A stretch of DNA of 52,322 bases, from positions 1-52,322 of the forward strand of contig NZ_LIPP01000033.1 in NCBI RefSeq assembly GCF_001418335.1, read 5' to 3'. Shown piece after piece: positions 26,950 through 36,042 of the stretch; the first letter of the stretch is position 1, and each line of letters begins with the position of its first letter. Below the pieces are notes generated by a model that ran no database searches, was not told where the DNA came from, and saw only the letters and a program-made list of their open reading frames with translations. The DNA is from Streptomyces aurantiacus. Lineage in GTDB: Bacteria > Actinomycetota > Actinomycetes > Streptomycetales > Streptomycetaceae. The translations under genes were made by a program, and so were the position numbers.

Positions 26950-28050
26950 ATGATCCTGACAACACCATCGACCTCCGCACCTCCCCGCCCCCCACGGCGG
27001 TCACCGCTCCCCGCCCGCGGCAGAGCCTTCCTCCTCATCCTGCTGGCCCTGGTCGTCACGGTCCCGGCTCTCGGCCTGGTCGTCTCGGCGGGCGGCGAGG
27101 CGGAAGCCCACGGCACGCCCATGAAGCCCGCCAGCCGCACCTTCCTGTGCTGGCAGGACGCACTCACCGACACCGGTGAGATCAAGCCGGTCAACCCGGC
27201 CTGCAAGGCGGCGCAACAGGTCAGCGGCACGACGCCGTTCTACAACTGGTTCTCGGTACTGCGCTCCGACGGAGCGGGCCGCACCCGCGGCTTCGTGCCC
27301 GACGGCGAACTGTGCAGCGGCGGCAACACCAACTTCACCGGTTTCAACACGCCGAGCGCCGACTGGCCGCTCACCCATCTGACCTCGGGCGCGACCGTCG
27401 ACTTCTCGTACAACGCCTGGGCGGTGCACCCGGGTTGGTTCTACGTCTACATCACCAAGGACGGCTTCGACCCGACCAGGGCGCTCACCTGGGACGACAT
27501 GGAGGAACAGCCGTTCCTGAGCGTCGACCACCCACCGCTCAACGGGTCCCCGGGCACGGTCGAGGCCAACTACTCCTGGACCGGCCAACTCCCGGCCGGC
27601 AAGTCGGGACGCCACCTCGTCTACATGGTCTGGCAGCGCTCGGACAGCGCGGAGACCTTCTACTCCTGCTCCGACGTCGTCTTCGACGGCGGCAACGGAG
27701 AGGTGACGGGCATCCACGAACCGGGCAACCCGACCGAGCCCCCGGCCGGCGCCTGCTCCGCCCCCCGCCGTACAACAGGCAGTTGGTCGGACGGGTACCA
27801 GTCCGAGGTGACCGTCACCAACTCCGGCGACGTACCGCTGCTCGGCTGGATGGTCGACTGGTCGCTGCCCGGCGGGCAGTCCGTCGACAGCCTCTGGAGC
27901 GGCAACGCCACGTACACCGGCCAGGACGTGATGGTCCACAACGCCGACTGGAACGGGTCGCTCGATCCGGGGGAGAGCACCACGTTCGGATACGTCGTCC
28001 AGGGCTCCGGAGGTGATACGGCGACCGCCCTGGCGTGCCGGCCGGGCTGA
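26950..28050 (+). CDS. AA10 lytic polysaccharide monooxygenase with CBM2
   Basis: It encodes 366 aa from ATG 26950; the start is uncertain because the nearest purine-rich site is distant and in-frame GTG codons lie upstream. A 53-residue signal (FLLILLALVVTVPALGLVV) ends at AEA, so the mature protein begins with His54 in HGTPMKPASRT, the copper-histidine-brace N-terminus. The second brace His is in YNAWAVHPGWFYVYI. After about residue 255 a CBM2 cellulose-binding domain follows (GSWSDGYQSEVTVTNSGD, WNGSLDPGESTTFGYV). The enzyme oxidatively cuts crystalline cellulose or chitin outside the cell. The CBM2 and perfect CebR box favour cellulose. Confidence 0.92.
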   Translation: MILTTPSTSAPPRPPRRSPLPARGRAFLLILLALVVTVPALGLVVSAGGEAEAHGTPMKPASRTFLCWQDALTDTGEIKPVNPACKAAQQVSGTTPFYNWFSVLRSDGAGRTRGFVPDGELCSGGNTNFTGFNTPSADWPLTHLTSGATVDFSYNAWAVHPGWFYVYITKDGFDPTRALTWDDMEEQPFLSVDHPPLNGSPGTVEANYSWTGQLPAGKSGRHLVYMVWQRSDSAETFYSCSDVVFDGGNGEVTGIHEPGNPTEPPAGACSAPRRTTGSWSDGYQSEVTVTNSGDVPLLGWMVDWSLPGGQSVDSLWSGNATYTGQDVMVHNADWNGSLDPGESTTFGYVVQGSGGDTATALACRPG

Positions 28051-28490
28051 TCCAAAAACACCCGAGCCCGGAATCCCCCGAAACCAGGAGCGCCATCCCC
28101 TCACGTTGCTCAGGGCGGACCCGGTGGCCGTAATCCACCGGGTCCGCGAGCCGGACAGGTCGGGGGAGTGCCTGACCGGATGGAACGTGGTCCGTGTCGA
28201 CCGGGGACGAGACAACGTTGTCCAGCGGTCTGAATATGACTCTACTCCTCCAACGGACAACGCGGCCAATCCAGTTGAGACCTTGAGCCGGGTTTGAGGT
28301 TCACGCCGTTCGTGCCGCCCGCGCAAGCCGTATTGTCGGATTCATCCGGGTCCTCCGTGCCGTCCGAGCCGAGCCCGAGGTTTCGACTCCGTCGATGTTT
28401 CGATCGGCGGAGGCGGTACCGTGTGCGATTCCGATCGATCTTCGACCGTTTTCAGTGAGCAGGATGACGGTCTCCTCAGGGGACAGAGAC
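28051..28490. other. Intergenic region between LPMO and lipoprotein genes
   Basis: About 440 bp with no credible gene. It contains the palindrome GACAACGTTGTC at 28211. No clear terminator for the LPMO transcript was found. Confidence 0.5.
28211..28222. promoter_or_regulatory. LacI-type palindrome GACAACGTTGTC (copy 1)
   Basis: A perfect 12-bp palindrome. The 15-bp GACAACGTTGTCCAG recurs on the opposite strand at 33795-33806 and its flank, upstream of GH92. The CG-centred perfect dyad is typical of LacI-family operators. It lies 268 bp before the lipoprotein start. Confidence 0.55.
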
Positions 28491-29858
28491 ATGCGCGAGC
28501 GAGGTCCAGTGCTGCGGTCCGTGGGGGCGGCCCTCTGCCTGGCACTGGTGCTGCTGGGCGGGCTCGCCGGGTGCGGGACCGGCACCGGCGCCGGGAAGAA
28601 GGCGGGGATCGTGGTGCCGGACCTGTTCTATCTGCGGCCGCACGGGGACAGGGCGGGTCCGACGAACAAGGTGCCCTTCCACGTCCAGGCCGAGGACGCG
28701 ACGGCCAGGAGCGGCTTCGGAGCGCAGGACCACCGGCTCACGGTGGACGTCACCGGGTCCGGACGGACCGTACGGCTCAAGATCTCGGACATCCGCAAGA
28801 AGAACCCGAGGTGCGCCGGGAGCGCCACCAGGGTCGTCTGCCGGGTGGGCGGCACCTACGACAGCTGGTCCGACCTGGACCGCGTCCACCCCTTCGCCGC
28901 TCCGGGCGCCGAGCCCGGCGACAGCGCGACGGTCCGTTTCCGGTTCACCGTCCGGAAGGGGAAGACGCTCACCGCCCGCACCCGGGTCGTCGTCGGTGAG
29001 CCCGTGGTGAAGGTGCGCACGACGAAGGTGTTCGAGGACGTCGGGCCGGGCTCCGTGCTCAGCACGCCGGTCGTGGTCCGCAACACCGGAGAGGTGCCCG
29101 TGCGGGGCGTCGGCCTCGAACTCGCCGTCGGCGCCGACATGGGCTTCGAGGACCGGTACGGCAACTGCCGCTATCCGGAGCCCCAGAAGGGCTCCGTCGC
29201 GGTGTGCGAGTTCCCCGGCCTGCGCATACCGCCGGGGAAGGCGGTCGTCCTCCACCCGGACCTGGCGCTGCGCATCCCCACCACGCGGACGGACACCTCC
29301 TTCCGTCAGGAGGCGTGGGCCCTGGACATGGGCCCCGCGAAGAACAGCGTCGTACCCGAGGGCGGCGACTCGGGCGACGGCCCGCGGCTGACGACCCGGG
29401 CCGCGAAGGGGCCCGATCTGTCGGGGACGTTCGCCGGCGGCCCCGTGGGGAGCGACGTGCAGGTGGACACGTACGCCGACTTCGAAGTCTTCGGCGCCGA
29501 GTTCAGCGGCGAGCGCGGCTCCGAGCACACCGTGCGCCTGTTGGTCCGCAACAACGGGCCCGCCGCCCCCGGCACCACGCGGCTGCTGTTCACCCCGCCG
29601 CCGGGCGCCACCGTGGTCGAGCAGCCCGAGGAGGCCATCGACGAGGACGTGTACGAGCCCTCCTGCGACCTCGCCAAGGGCACGTACTCCTGCTACGTGC
29701 GGAGCGGGCTCGCGCCGGGGGAGACGAGCACCTTCGACTTCACCCTCCGGCTCGGCGGACCGGGCGAGGGCGAGGTGCGGGTGACGGACGCCGCCGGCAC
29801 CGACCGCCGCGACCCCGACCCCGCCAACGACACGGCACCGGTCACGGTGTTGCCGTAA
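28491..29858 (+). CDS. Secreted lipoprotein with CARDB/DUF11-like domains
   Basis: It encodes 455 aa from ATG 28491. A signal peptide (LRSVGAALCLALVLLGG) ends in lipobox LAGC with Cys28 as lipidation site. The body looks like two or three immunoglobulin-like beta domains: VVVRNTGEVPVRGVGLELAV and LLVRNNGPAAPGTTRLLFTP resemble CARDB/DUF11 modules, and the first about 150 residues are unassigned. Such proteins sit on the outer face of the membrane as adhesive or scaffolding parts. It is convergent with GH92, and both have the same palindrome upstream, so they may be coregulated. Confidence 0.75.
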   Translation: MRERGPVLRSVGAALCLALVLLGGLAGCGTGTGAGKKAGIVVPDLFYLRPHGDRAGPTNKVPFHVQAEDATARSGFGAQDHRLTVDVTGSGRTVRLKISDIRKKNPRCAGSATRVVCRVGGTYDSWSDLDRVHPFAAPGAEPGDSATVRFRFTVRKGKTLTARTRVVVGEPVVKVRTTKVFEDVGPGSVLSTPVVVRNTGEVPVRGVGLELAVGADMGFEDRYGNCRYPEPQKGSVAVCEFPGLRIPPGKAVVLHPDLALRIPTTRTDTSFRQEAWALDMGPAKNSVVPEGGDSGDGPRLTTRAAKGPDLSGTFAGGPVGSDVQVDTYADFEVFGAEFSGERGSEHTVRLLVRNNGPAAPGTTRLLFTPPPGATVVEQPEEAIDEDVYEPSCDLAKGTYSCYVRSGLAPGETSTFDFTLRLGGPGEGEVRVTDAAGTDRRDPDPANDTAPVTVLP

Positions 29859-29870
29859 CCGGTGCCGTGT
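29830..29870. terminator. Bidirectional terminator spanning the lipoprotein stop codon
   Basis: An 18-bp stem with one mismatch (arms around ACGGCACCGGTCACGG and CCGTAACCGGTGCCGT, loop TGTTG) includes the stop TAA at 29856-29858 and lies in the 53-bp gap between two convergent genes. Confidence 0.7.
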
Positions 29871-29911
29871 GCGCTGCCGTGCGTCAGCCCAGCAGTGTCA
29901 AGCCGGCAGTG

Positions 29912-32900
29912 TCAGCCCAGCAGTTCCACCTCCGCCAGCGTCGCCTCACCGTCGAGGACCAGGCGGTACTTCGCGTACTTCCCGGGCGCCGCGACCGAGA
30001 ACGCCCGCGTCTGCTTGTCCCACGCGAAGGACTGCCCCGAGCGCTTGTCGAGGTCCTTCCACCTGGTCCCGTCGGACGAGCCCTGGAGGACCCAGCCCTT
30101 CGGAGCCTTGGCGCCGTCGGCCGACGTCAGCGTGTACTGGACGGCCTTGACCGGATCGGCGGTCGGCAGATCCGCGGACGCGACGGTGGCGTTCGTCGCC
30201 GACGTGTTGTCGAACAGCGCGCCCTCGCCCTCGACGACGTCGGTCCGGGGCGTCGGCACCTTGTCGTCCTTGGTGATCGACACGGGCGCCGCGTTCTTGC
30301 CGGTGCCCCACGAGGACGGCTTCGGCCCCATGTCGAACTCCAGCACCCCGCCGCGCGAGACGATCGAGTGGGGGAGCGAAGTCGACTTCCACGCCTTGCC
30401 GTTGACCTTCAGCCCCTGCACGTAGACGTTCTTCGTGCTGTTCTTCGGGGCCTTCACGACGAGGTCGCGGCCGTTCTCCAGGTGCACGGTCGCCTTGGTG
30501 AACAGGGGTGAGCCCACCGCGTACTCGCCGCTTCCCATCACCAGCGGATAGAAGCCGAGCGAGGAGAAGAGGTACCAGGCCGACTGCTCGCCGTTGTCCT
30601 CGTCACCGTGGTAGCCCTGGCCGATCTCGCTGCCCGTGTAGAGGCGGGAGAGGACCTCACGCACGTTCTTCTGGGTCTTCCAGGGCTGGCCGGCCGCGTC
30701 GTACATGTAGTTGACGTGGTGGGCCACCTGGTTGGAGTGCCCGTACATGCCCATGCGGACGTCGCGGGCCTCGATCATCTCGTGGATGACACCGTTGTAG
30801 GAGCCCTTGAGGTCCGGCGAGGCGGTCTCCGGGGTGGAGAAGTACGTGTCGAGCTTGTCGGCGAGTCCCGACCGGCCGCCGTACAGGTTGGCGAGCCCGC
30901 GCGAGTCCTGCGGCGCGGTGAAGGCGTACCCGTAGCCGTTGGTCTCCGTGTAGTCGTAGCCCCACACGCGCGGGTCGTACTTCTCGGACTCCACCCGCCA
31001 GTCGCCCTTGGCGTCCCGGCCCTGGAAGAAGCCGGCCTTCGAGTCGAAGAGGTTGACGTAGTCCTGGGCGCGGTTGAGGAAGTACGCGGCCTCTTCCTTG
31101 TACTTCTTCTTGCCGGTCTTCTTGTAGAGGGCCTCGCCCATCTTCGAGATGCCGTAGTCGTTGAGGTATCCCTCCAGCGCCCACGACAGGCCCTCGTGCG
31201 TCTCGCTGCTCGTGTAGCCGATGAAGGGCGAGGTGTCCATGCCCTTGCGGCCCACGCCCGAGGAGGGGGGCACGACGGTCGCGTTCTTCACGGCCGCGTC
31301 GTACGCCGACTCCGCGTCGAAGTCGACGCCCTTCACGTACGCGTCCGCGAACGCCACGTCGGAGGACGTGCCGGTCATCAGGTCCGCGTATCCGGGCGAG
31401 GACCAGCGCGAGGTCCAGCCGCCGTCCTTGTACTGCTGGACGAACCCGTCGACCATTTCACCCGCCTGACCGGGGGTCAGGAACGAGTACGCGGGCCATG
31501 TCGTCCGGTAGGTGTCCCAGAAGCCGTTGTTGACGTACACCTTGCCGTCGACGATCTTCGCCCCGGTGTGCGTCGGCGTGTCCGGGCCGGGCATCGGCGA
31601 GAACGGCGAGGCGTACTGGAACTTCGAACCGACCTTTTCGAAGCCGGAGTTGGGGTACAGGTACAGCCGGTAGAGGCTGGAGTACAGCGTCGTCCGCTGG
31701 TCCGTGGTCGCGCCCTCGACCTCGATCTTGCCGAGGATCCTGTCCCACGCCTTCTGGGCGCTCGACTTGACCTTGTCGAAGGACGTGCCGTCCGGGATCT
31801 CCTGACGGAGGTTGTCCTTGGCCTGGTCGATGCTGATCAGGGACGTGGCGATGCGCAGCGTGACGGTGCGGTCGGAGCCGGCGTCGAACTTGAGGTAGCC
31901 CTTGACCCCCGAGGAGCTTCCGTCCTTCACCGGCGCGTCGAAGGTGCCGTACACGAAGAGCCGCGTCGCGCCCGCCGACAGCCCGGACTTCACGTCCGAG
32001 TAGCCGGTGAAGGTCCCGCTCTCCTTGTCGAGGGTGAGGCCCCCCTGGTCCGTGACGTTGTCGAAGAGGACGTTCGCGTCGTCACCGGGGAAGGTGAACC
32101 GCAGGGCCGCCGCGTGGTCCGTCGGCGCCATCTCCGTCTTCAGCCCGTTCTCGAACCGTACGCCGTAGTAGTACGGGCGTGCCGTCTCGTTCTCGTGCTT
32201 GAAGGGCAGCGCGCGGGCGCCGCGGCCCGTGTCCGGGGTGCCGTTGGCGGCCGACGGCATCACCTGGAAGGTCTGCCGGTCGCCCATCCAGGGGCTGGGC
32301 TCGTGGCTCGCGCTGAACGCCTGGATGGTCGGCAGGTTGTCGGCGTTGTTGTCGCGCGCGTAGTCGTACAGCCAGTTCAGGGTGTTCGCGTTCGTCACCG
32401 GCGTCCAGAAGTTGAAGCCGTGCGGAACGGCCGTCGCCGGGAAGTTGTTGCCGCGCGAGAAGCTGCCGCTGGAGTTCGTGCCGCGGGTGGTCGACGCGTA
32501 GTCCGAGAGATGCGCCTTGGGCTTCTCGGGCTTCTTGACGCTCAGGTTGACGTCGTCGAGCCAGCCGCGGAATTTGGCAGGACCCTTGGCGGAGTCGTAC
32601 CCGACCAGGATGCGGTCGACGGTGCGGCCGGCCGCGACCGAGCCGATCCGCGAGGTGACGTTGTTCCACTGGTTGACGTACAGCACCTTCGACGCGCCCT
32701 GGCCCCGCGGCGTCAGCGCGAACCCGTGCTGGTCCTGGGCGCGCAGGTCACTGAGGTAGGTGCCGTCCGTGAAGGCCAGGTCCACCGCCACGTTCGTGGC
32801 GTCGTAGTCCAGGTCCTTGTCGGCCATCGACGGGTAGATCCGGTACGCCAGCTCGGTGTCGCGGCCGACGGCCACGTTCACGTCGAAGACCTTGTTGTAC

Positions 32901-33763
32901 GAGTAGGCGCGGCCGTCCCCCTTGTGCGTGCCCGCGTACTGCAGGGCCCGCTTGCCGGTGAAGCCCGCCTCGGACTTGGCCGTCGGGGAGCCGGCGGGGC
33001 CCTTGTTCACGTGGGACAGCATGTCCTCGGGGACGGGATTGTCGGCGTCGCCGTTCGAGAACTGGACGTCGGCGAGCTGGAGGGCGTCGGTGGCGCCGTT
33101 GTTCCTGGTGACGTCGAGACGGAAGTGCTGGTACTCGGCGGGCTCGGACAGCTTGTACGACTTCGTGTCGAACGGCCCCGCGAAGGTCTCGCCGGTGCGG
33201 CTGTCGAGCGTCTTCCAGTCCTTGCCGTCCGTGGAACCCTGGAGGGCCCAGTCGCGCGGATCGCGCTCCGAGTGGTCGTTGGCCGAGGTGAGGGCGTACG
33301 TCACCAGCTTGACGGGGGCTTCCAGGTCGAACTCCACCCAGCCGGTGGGCGCGAAGGTGAGCCACTTGGAGCTGGGCTCGACATCGACGAGGTTCTTCGC
33401 CACCTCGCCGCCGTTGGTGTTCTCGCCGCTCGCCCGGACGGCCGAGACCTGGTCGGTCACGTTGCCGGGAATGCCGGTGCTGTAGTCGCCGTCGACACCC
33501 GAGGAACGCTTCGCTCCGTCGGGCGAGGTGTCGACGGTGTCGAGCCAGTCGGGTGCGGGCTCGCCCGATTCGAAGGAGGAGCCGAACTCCCGCTCCGGGG
33601 CCGCCGCTTCGCCGGGACGGGCCACGGCGGCGCCCTGTGAGGCCACCACCAGTGCGAATGCGGCCGCTCCGAGGACCGCCGTGGAACCCCATCCGTGCCG
33701 TGCTCCGAGCCATGCTCCGAGCCGAGGTCTGTGCAGAGTCCCTTGCCGAGATCTGTGGTGCAT
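29912..33763 (-). CDS. Secreted GH92 alpha-mannosidase with flanking F5/8-type C domains
   Basis: It encodes 1283 aa. A signal segment (STAVLGAAAFALVVASQGAA) is followed by a discoidin/CBM32-like domain (ASGENTNGGEVAKNLVDVE, YEALTSANDHSERDP-type region). The central GH92 catalytic region has WDTYRTTWPAYSFLTP, HEMIEARDVRMGMYGHSN and GYHGDEDNGEQSAWYLFSS, carrying the family's calcium- and acid/base-associated residues. A second F5/8-type domain ends the protein (YTLTSADGAKAPKGWVLQG). GH92 enzymes remove alpha-mannose exo-wise from N-glycans or fungal mannan. It is convergent with the lipoprotein gene and divergent from ngcE, and a LacI-type palindrome lies 32 bp before its start. The ribosome site is GGGAGGGTG. 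Confidence 0.93.
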   Translation of the reverse strand: MHHRSRQGTLHRPRLGAWLGARHGWGSTAVLGAAAFALVVASQGAAVARPGEAAAPEREFGSSFESGEPAPDWLDTVDTSPDGAKRSSGVDGDYSTGIPGNVTDQVSAVRASGENTNGGEVAKNLVDVEPSSKWLTFAPTGWVEFDLEAPVKLVTYALTSANDHSERDPRDWALQGSTDGKDWKTLDSRTGETFAGPFDTKSYKLSEPAEYQHFRLDVTRNNGATDALQLADVQFSNGDADNPVPEDMLSHVNKGPAGSPTAKSEAGFTGKRALQYAGTHKGDGRAYSYNKVFDVNVAVGRDTELAYRIYPSMADKDLDYDATNVAVDLAFTDGTYLSDLRAQDQHGFALTPRGQGASKVLYVNQWNNVTSRIGSVAAGRTVDRILVGYDSAKGPAKFRGWLDDVNLSVKKPEKPKAHLSDYASTTRGTNSSGSFSRGNNFPATAVPHGFNFWTPVTNANTLNWLYDYARDNNADNLPTIQAFSASHEPSPWMGDRQTFQVMPSAANGTPDTGRGARALPFKHENETARPYYYGVRFENGLKTEMAPTDHAAALRFTFPGDDANVLFDNVTDQGGLTLDKESGTFTGYSDVKSGLSAGATRLFVYGTFDAPVKDGSSSGVKGYLKFDAGSDRTVTLRIATSLISIDQAKDNLRQEIPDGTSFDKVKSSAQKAWDRILGKIEVEGATTDQRTTLYSSLYRLYLYPNSGFEKVGSKFQYASPFSPMPGPDTPTHTGAKIVDGKVYVNNGFWDTYRTTWPAYSFLTPGQAGEMVDGFVQQYKDGGWTSRWSSPGYADLMTGTSSDVAFADAYVKGVDFDAESAYDAAVKNATVVPPSSGVGRKGMDTSPFIGYTSSETHEGLSWALEGYLNDYGISKMGEALYKKTGKKKYKEEAAYFLNRAQDYVNLFDSKAGFFQGRDAKGDWRVESEKYDPRVWGYDYTETNGYGYAFTAPQDSRGLANLYGGRSGLADKLDTYFSTPETASPDLKGSYNGVIHEMIEARDVRMGMYGHSNQVAHHVNYMYDAAGQPWKTQKNVREVLSRLYTGSEIGQGYHGDEDNGEQSAWYLFSSLGFYPLVMGSGEYAVGSPLFTKATVHLENGRDLVVKAPKNSTKNVYVQGLKVNGKAWKSTSLPHSIVSRGGVLEFDMGPKPSSWGTGKNAAPVSITKDDKVPTPRTDVVEGEGALFDNTSATNATVASADLPTADPVKAVQYTLTSADGAKAPKGWVLQGSSDGTRWKDLDKRSGQSFAWDKQTRAFSVAAPGKYAKYRLVLDGEATLAEVELLG

Positions 33764-33794
33764 GCGCCAGCACCCTCCCTGTCACGTGCGCCTG

Positions 33795-33806
33795 GACAAC
33801 GTTGTC
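33795..33806. promoter_or_regulatory. LacI-type palindrome GACAACGTTGTC (copy 2)
   Basis: Identical to the palindrome at 28211, here ending 32 bp before the GH92 start codon. A repressor bound here would block GH92 transcription. Confidence 0.6.
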
Positions 33807-33954
33807 AAATTAGCTGCGCAAGGTCCAGTAGGGAGTCAAGTTGCCAGTGCTGTCAAGGGTGTTGTACGTGGCGTACGGGGGCAATGTGCGGGCAACGCCG
33901 ACAGCCGACGCGGTGACCCCCTTGTGGGCCGCCTGTCGGCTTGCTGTGCGCACG

Positions 33955-34130
33955 CTGATCGACGCCGTGATCGACGCCGTGGTCGATGCGTGATCGATCC
34001 ACGGTCGATCGCTGATCGTTCCCTGATCATCCGCTGTGTGGCAAGCCCCGCGGCAACTCCTGCGGCAAGTACTGCAGCAAGCCCGCGGCGAGTCCGGCGC
34101 AAGTCCTGTGGCGAGTCCCCGGGCAGCTCA
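33955..34130 (+). repeat. Degenerate short direct repeats
   Basis: The first part has two TGATCGACGCCG units followed by decayed TGATCGA variants. The second part has irregular GGCAAGTCC/GGCGAGTCC units about 12-15 bp apart. They look like slippage products in a non-coding region. Confidence 0.5.
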
Positions 34131-34185
34131 TATTTCCGCGAGGTCTCACTTCGGGAAAGAGTGTCGGCCAACTGTGCATTCGATC

Positions 34186-34218
34186 TTGCTCCGCTGGCGG
34201 GAAGTGGACTATACCTGT
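34186..34218 (+). promoter_or_regulatory. ngcE promoter with DasR-like (dre) site
   Basis: TTGCTC (34186-34191) and TATACC (34210-34215) are 18 bp apart. AGTGGACTATACCTGT (34203-34218) overlaps the -10 and agrees with the dre consensus ASTGGTCTAGACCAST at 13 of 16 positions. DasR, the GlcNAc-responsive GntR repressor, would be a logical controller of a GlcNAc/chitobiose importer. Confidence 0.45.
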
Positions 34219-34492
34219 CGGCGTCCGCCCAGTCGTTCGACCGGTCGCGGGCAGCAGAGGCCGGGGACGAGAGGGCGCGGCGCTCGACGACTTGCCGTGC
34301 ATTCCCGCGGTCCCCGGTATTCAGGCACGATCCAGCTCTACTGACCTTCCCTCGCTCAAGCGCCGGACGACCGTCCGACCCGCTTCTGCCGCCGGGGGGC
34401 CGGGGTTCTCCCCGGGTAATGCAGTACCAACCGCGGTGCCGGGGAGGGTCCGGTTCACCGCCTGAGTCCTGAATGAAGGCGAGGACTTGAGC

Positions 34493-35941
34493 ATGGGATC
34501 CACTTCCGCACACAACGACCGCGAGGGTGTCGGCCGCCGGGATCTGATCAAGCGGTCCGCCGCGCTCGGCCTGATCTCCGTCCCCGCGATGGGTTTCCTG
34601 TCCGCGTGTGCCAGCGGCGACAGCGGCAGCGACGAAAAGGTCGACAAGGGCAAGAAGACCAAGGGCAACCCGCTCGCGGTCAACGAGAGCGCGCCGCTGG
34701 AGATCGTCATCTTCGACGGCGGTTTCGGCACGAAGTACGCCGAGGACGCCAAGGCCGTCTACGAGAAGAACTTCCCCAAGGCGAAGGTCAAGTTCTCCTC
34801 GACCCAGAAGATCCAGTCGGTCCTGCAGCCGCGCTTCAACCAGGGAACTCCGCCGGACCTGATCGACAACTCGGGCGCCGAGCAGATGGACATGGGCGTC
34901 CTCGCCAGCAAGAAGCAGCTGACGGACCTCACCCCGCTGCTCGACGCGCCGTCCTTCGACGACCCGGCCAAGAAGGTCCGCGACACCCTGCGCCCCGGCA
35001 TCGTCGAGATGGGCCAACTCGACGGCGACCCGGTCTGGATCATGTACTACGCGTACACGATCTACGGCGTCTGGTACTCCCAGAAGGCGCTGGACTCCCT
35101 CGACGCCACGTACCCGGAGACCTGGGACGACATGCTCGCGGTCTGCGCGAAGGCGAAGAAGAAGGGCATCGCGGGCTGGACGTACGCCGGCAAGTACCCG
35201 TACTACGTCCCCTTCTCGCTCTACCCGATGATCGCCAAGGTCGGCGGCCGTGAGGTGCTCGACGCCATCGACAACCTGGAGCCGAACGCCTGGAAACACC
35301 CCGCGGTCAAGGCCTGCTTCGAGGCGTACTACGAGCTCTTCAAGAAGGGCTACATCCTCAAGGGCACCCCGGGCCTGGACCACATCCAGTCCCAGACGGC
35401 CTGGACCGAGGGCAAGGCGCTCTTCATCCCGAACGGCTCCTGGGTGGAGAACGAGGCGGCGAAGACCATGCCGAAGGACTTCGACCTCGCGGTGTCCGCG
35501 CCCAGCGGCATCGACAGCTCGGACAAGATGCCCTTCGGCACCATCTGGGCGTCCGGCGGTGAGCCGTTCATCGTCCCCGCCAAGGCCAAGAACACCGACG
35601 GCGGCATGGAGCAGCTGCGCATCATGCTCAGCGAGGCCTCCTCGAAGAACTTCACCTCGTCCGTGAAGTCGCTGTCCGCGTTCAACGGCGGCACCGACGG
35701 CATCGAGCTGACGCCGGGTCTGAAGTCCGGTGTCGCGGCTCTGGACAAGGCCGGCGAGAACGTGGTCAACCCGCGCCTCCAGGACTGGTACGTGGCGCTC
35801 CAGAAGGAGCAGATCGGCGTCGGCGGCCTCGGCGAGATGATGGCGGGACGGCTCACCCCGGTCGAGGCCATCAAGAAGATCCAGGGCTACGCCGACGCGG
35901 CGGCCAAGGACGACAACATCCAGCACTACAAGCACCAGTGA
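34493..35941 (+). CDS. ngcE: GlcNAc/diacetylchitobiose-binding lipoprotein NgcE
   Basis: It encodes 482 aa from ATG 34493. The signal combines a twin-arginine motif (GRRDLIKRSAALGL) with a lipobox ending at Cys39 (GFLSAC), so it is probably a Tat-exported lipoprotein. The extracytoplasmic solute-binding fold follows (LEIVIFDGGFGTKYAEDAKA, FNQGTPPDLIDNSGAEQMDM, FIPNGSWVENEAAKTMPKDF), matching NgcE-type proteins. It captures GlcNAc and chitobiose at the membrane and hands them to the permeases encoded next. No ATPase gene is in the operon; in streptomycetes the shared ATPase MsiK serves such transporters. Confidence 0.9.
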   Translation: MGSTSAHNDREGVGRRDLIKRSAALGLISVPAMGFLSACASGDSGSDEKVDKGKKTKGNPLAVNESAPLEIVIFDGGFGTKYAEDAKAVYEKNFPKAKVKFSSTQKIQSVLQPRFNQGTPPDLIDNSGAEQMDMGVLASKKQLTDLTPLLDAPSFDDPAKKVRDTLRPGIVEMGQLDGDPVWIMYYAYTIYGVWYSQKALDSLDATYPETWDDMLAVCAKAKKKGIAGWTYAGKYPYYVPFSLYPMIAKVGGREVLDAIDNLEPNAWKHPAVKACFEAYYELFKKGYILKGTPGLDHIQSQTAWTEGKALFIPNGSWVENEAAKTMPKDFDLAVSAPSGIDSSDKMPFGTIWASGGEPFIVPAKAKNTDGGMEQLRIMLSEASSKNFTSSVKSLSAFNGGTDGIELTPGLKSGVAALDKAGENVVNPRLQDWYVALQKEQIGVGGLGEMMAGRLTPVEAIKKIQGYADAAAKDDNIQHYKHQ

Positions 35942-36042
35942 GCGCGGCCGGGGCCCCGGGCGGTGTCCGGGGCCCCGGCTCTCGATGTGCGGCGTGTGCG
36001 ACGTCGACGGCAGCCCCCGCGGGAAAGATCGGGTCGGTAGGA

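Larger units (their letters stand above)
33764..34492. other. Long intergenic region between GH92 and ngcE
   Basis: About 730 bp without a credible gene. In order it contains the GACAACGTTGTC operator, a block of degenerate TGATCGACGCCG-type repeats (33955-34030), a block of CGGCAAGTCC-type repeats (34037-34130), the ngcE promoter with a dre-like site (34186-34218), and a 270-nt leader with a CCGGGG/CCCCGG hairpin near 34400. Confidence 0.55.

Noticed and set aside
30608..33640. 1010-codon plus-strand frame opposite GH92
   Set aside because: Val/Arg/Gly-rich antisense of a gene with unmistakable GH92 motifs.
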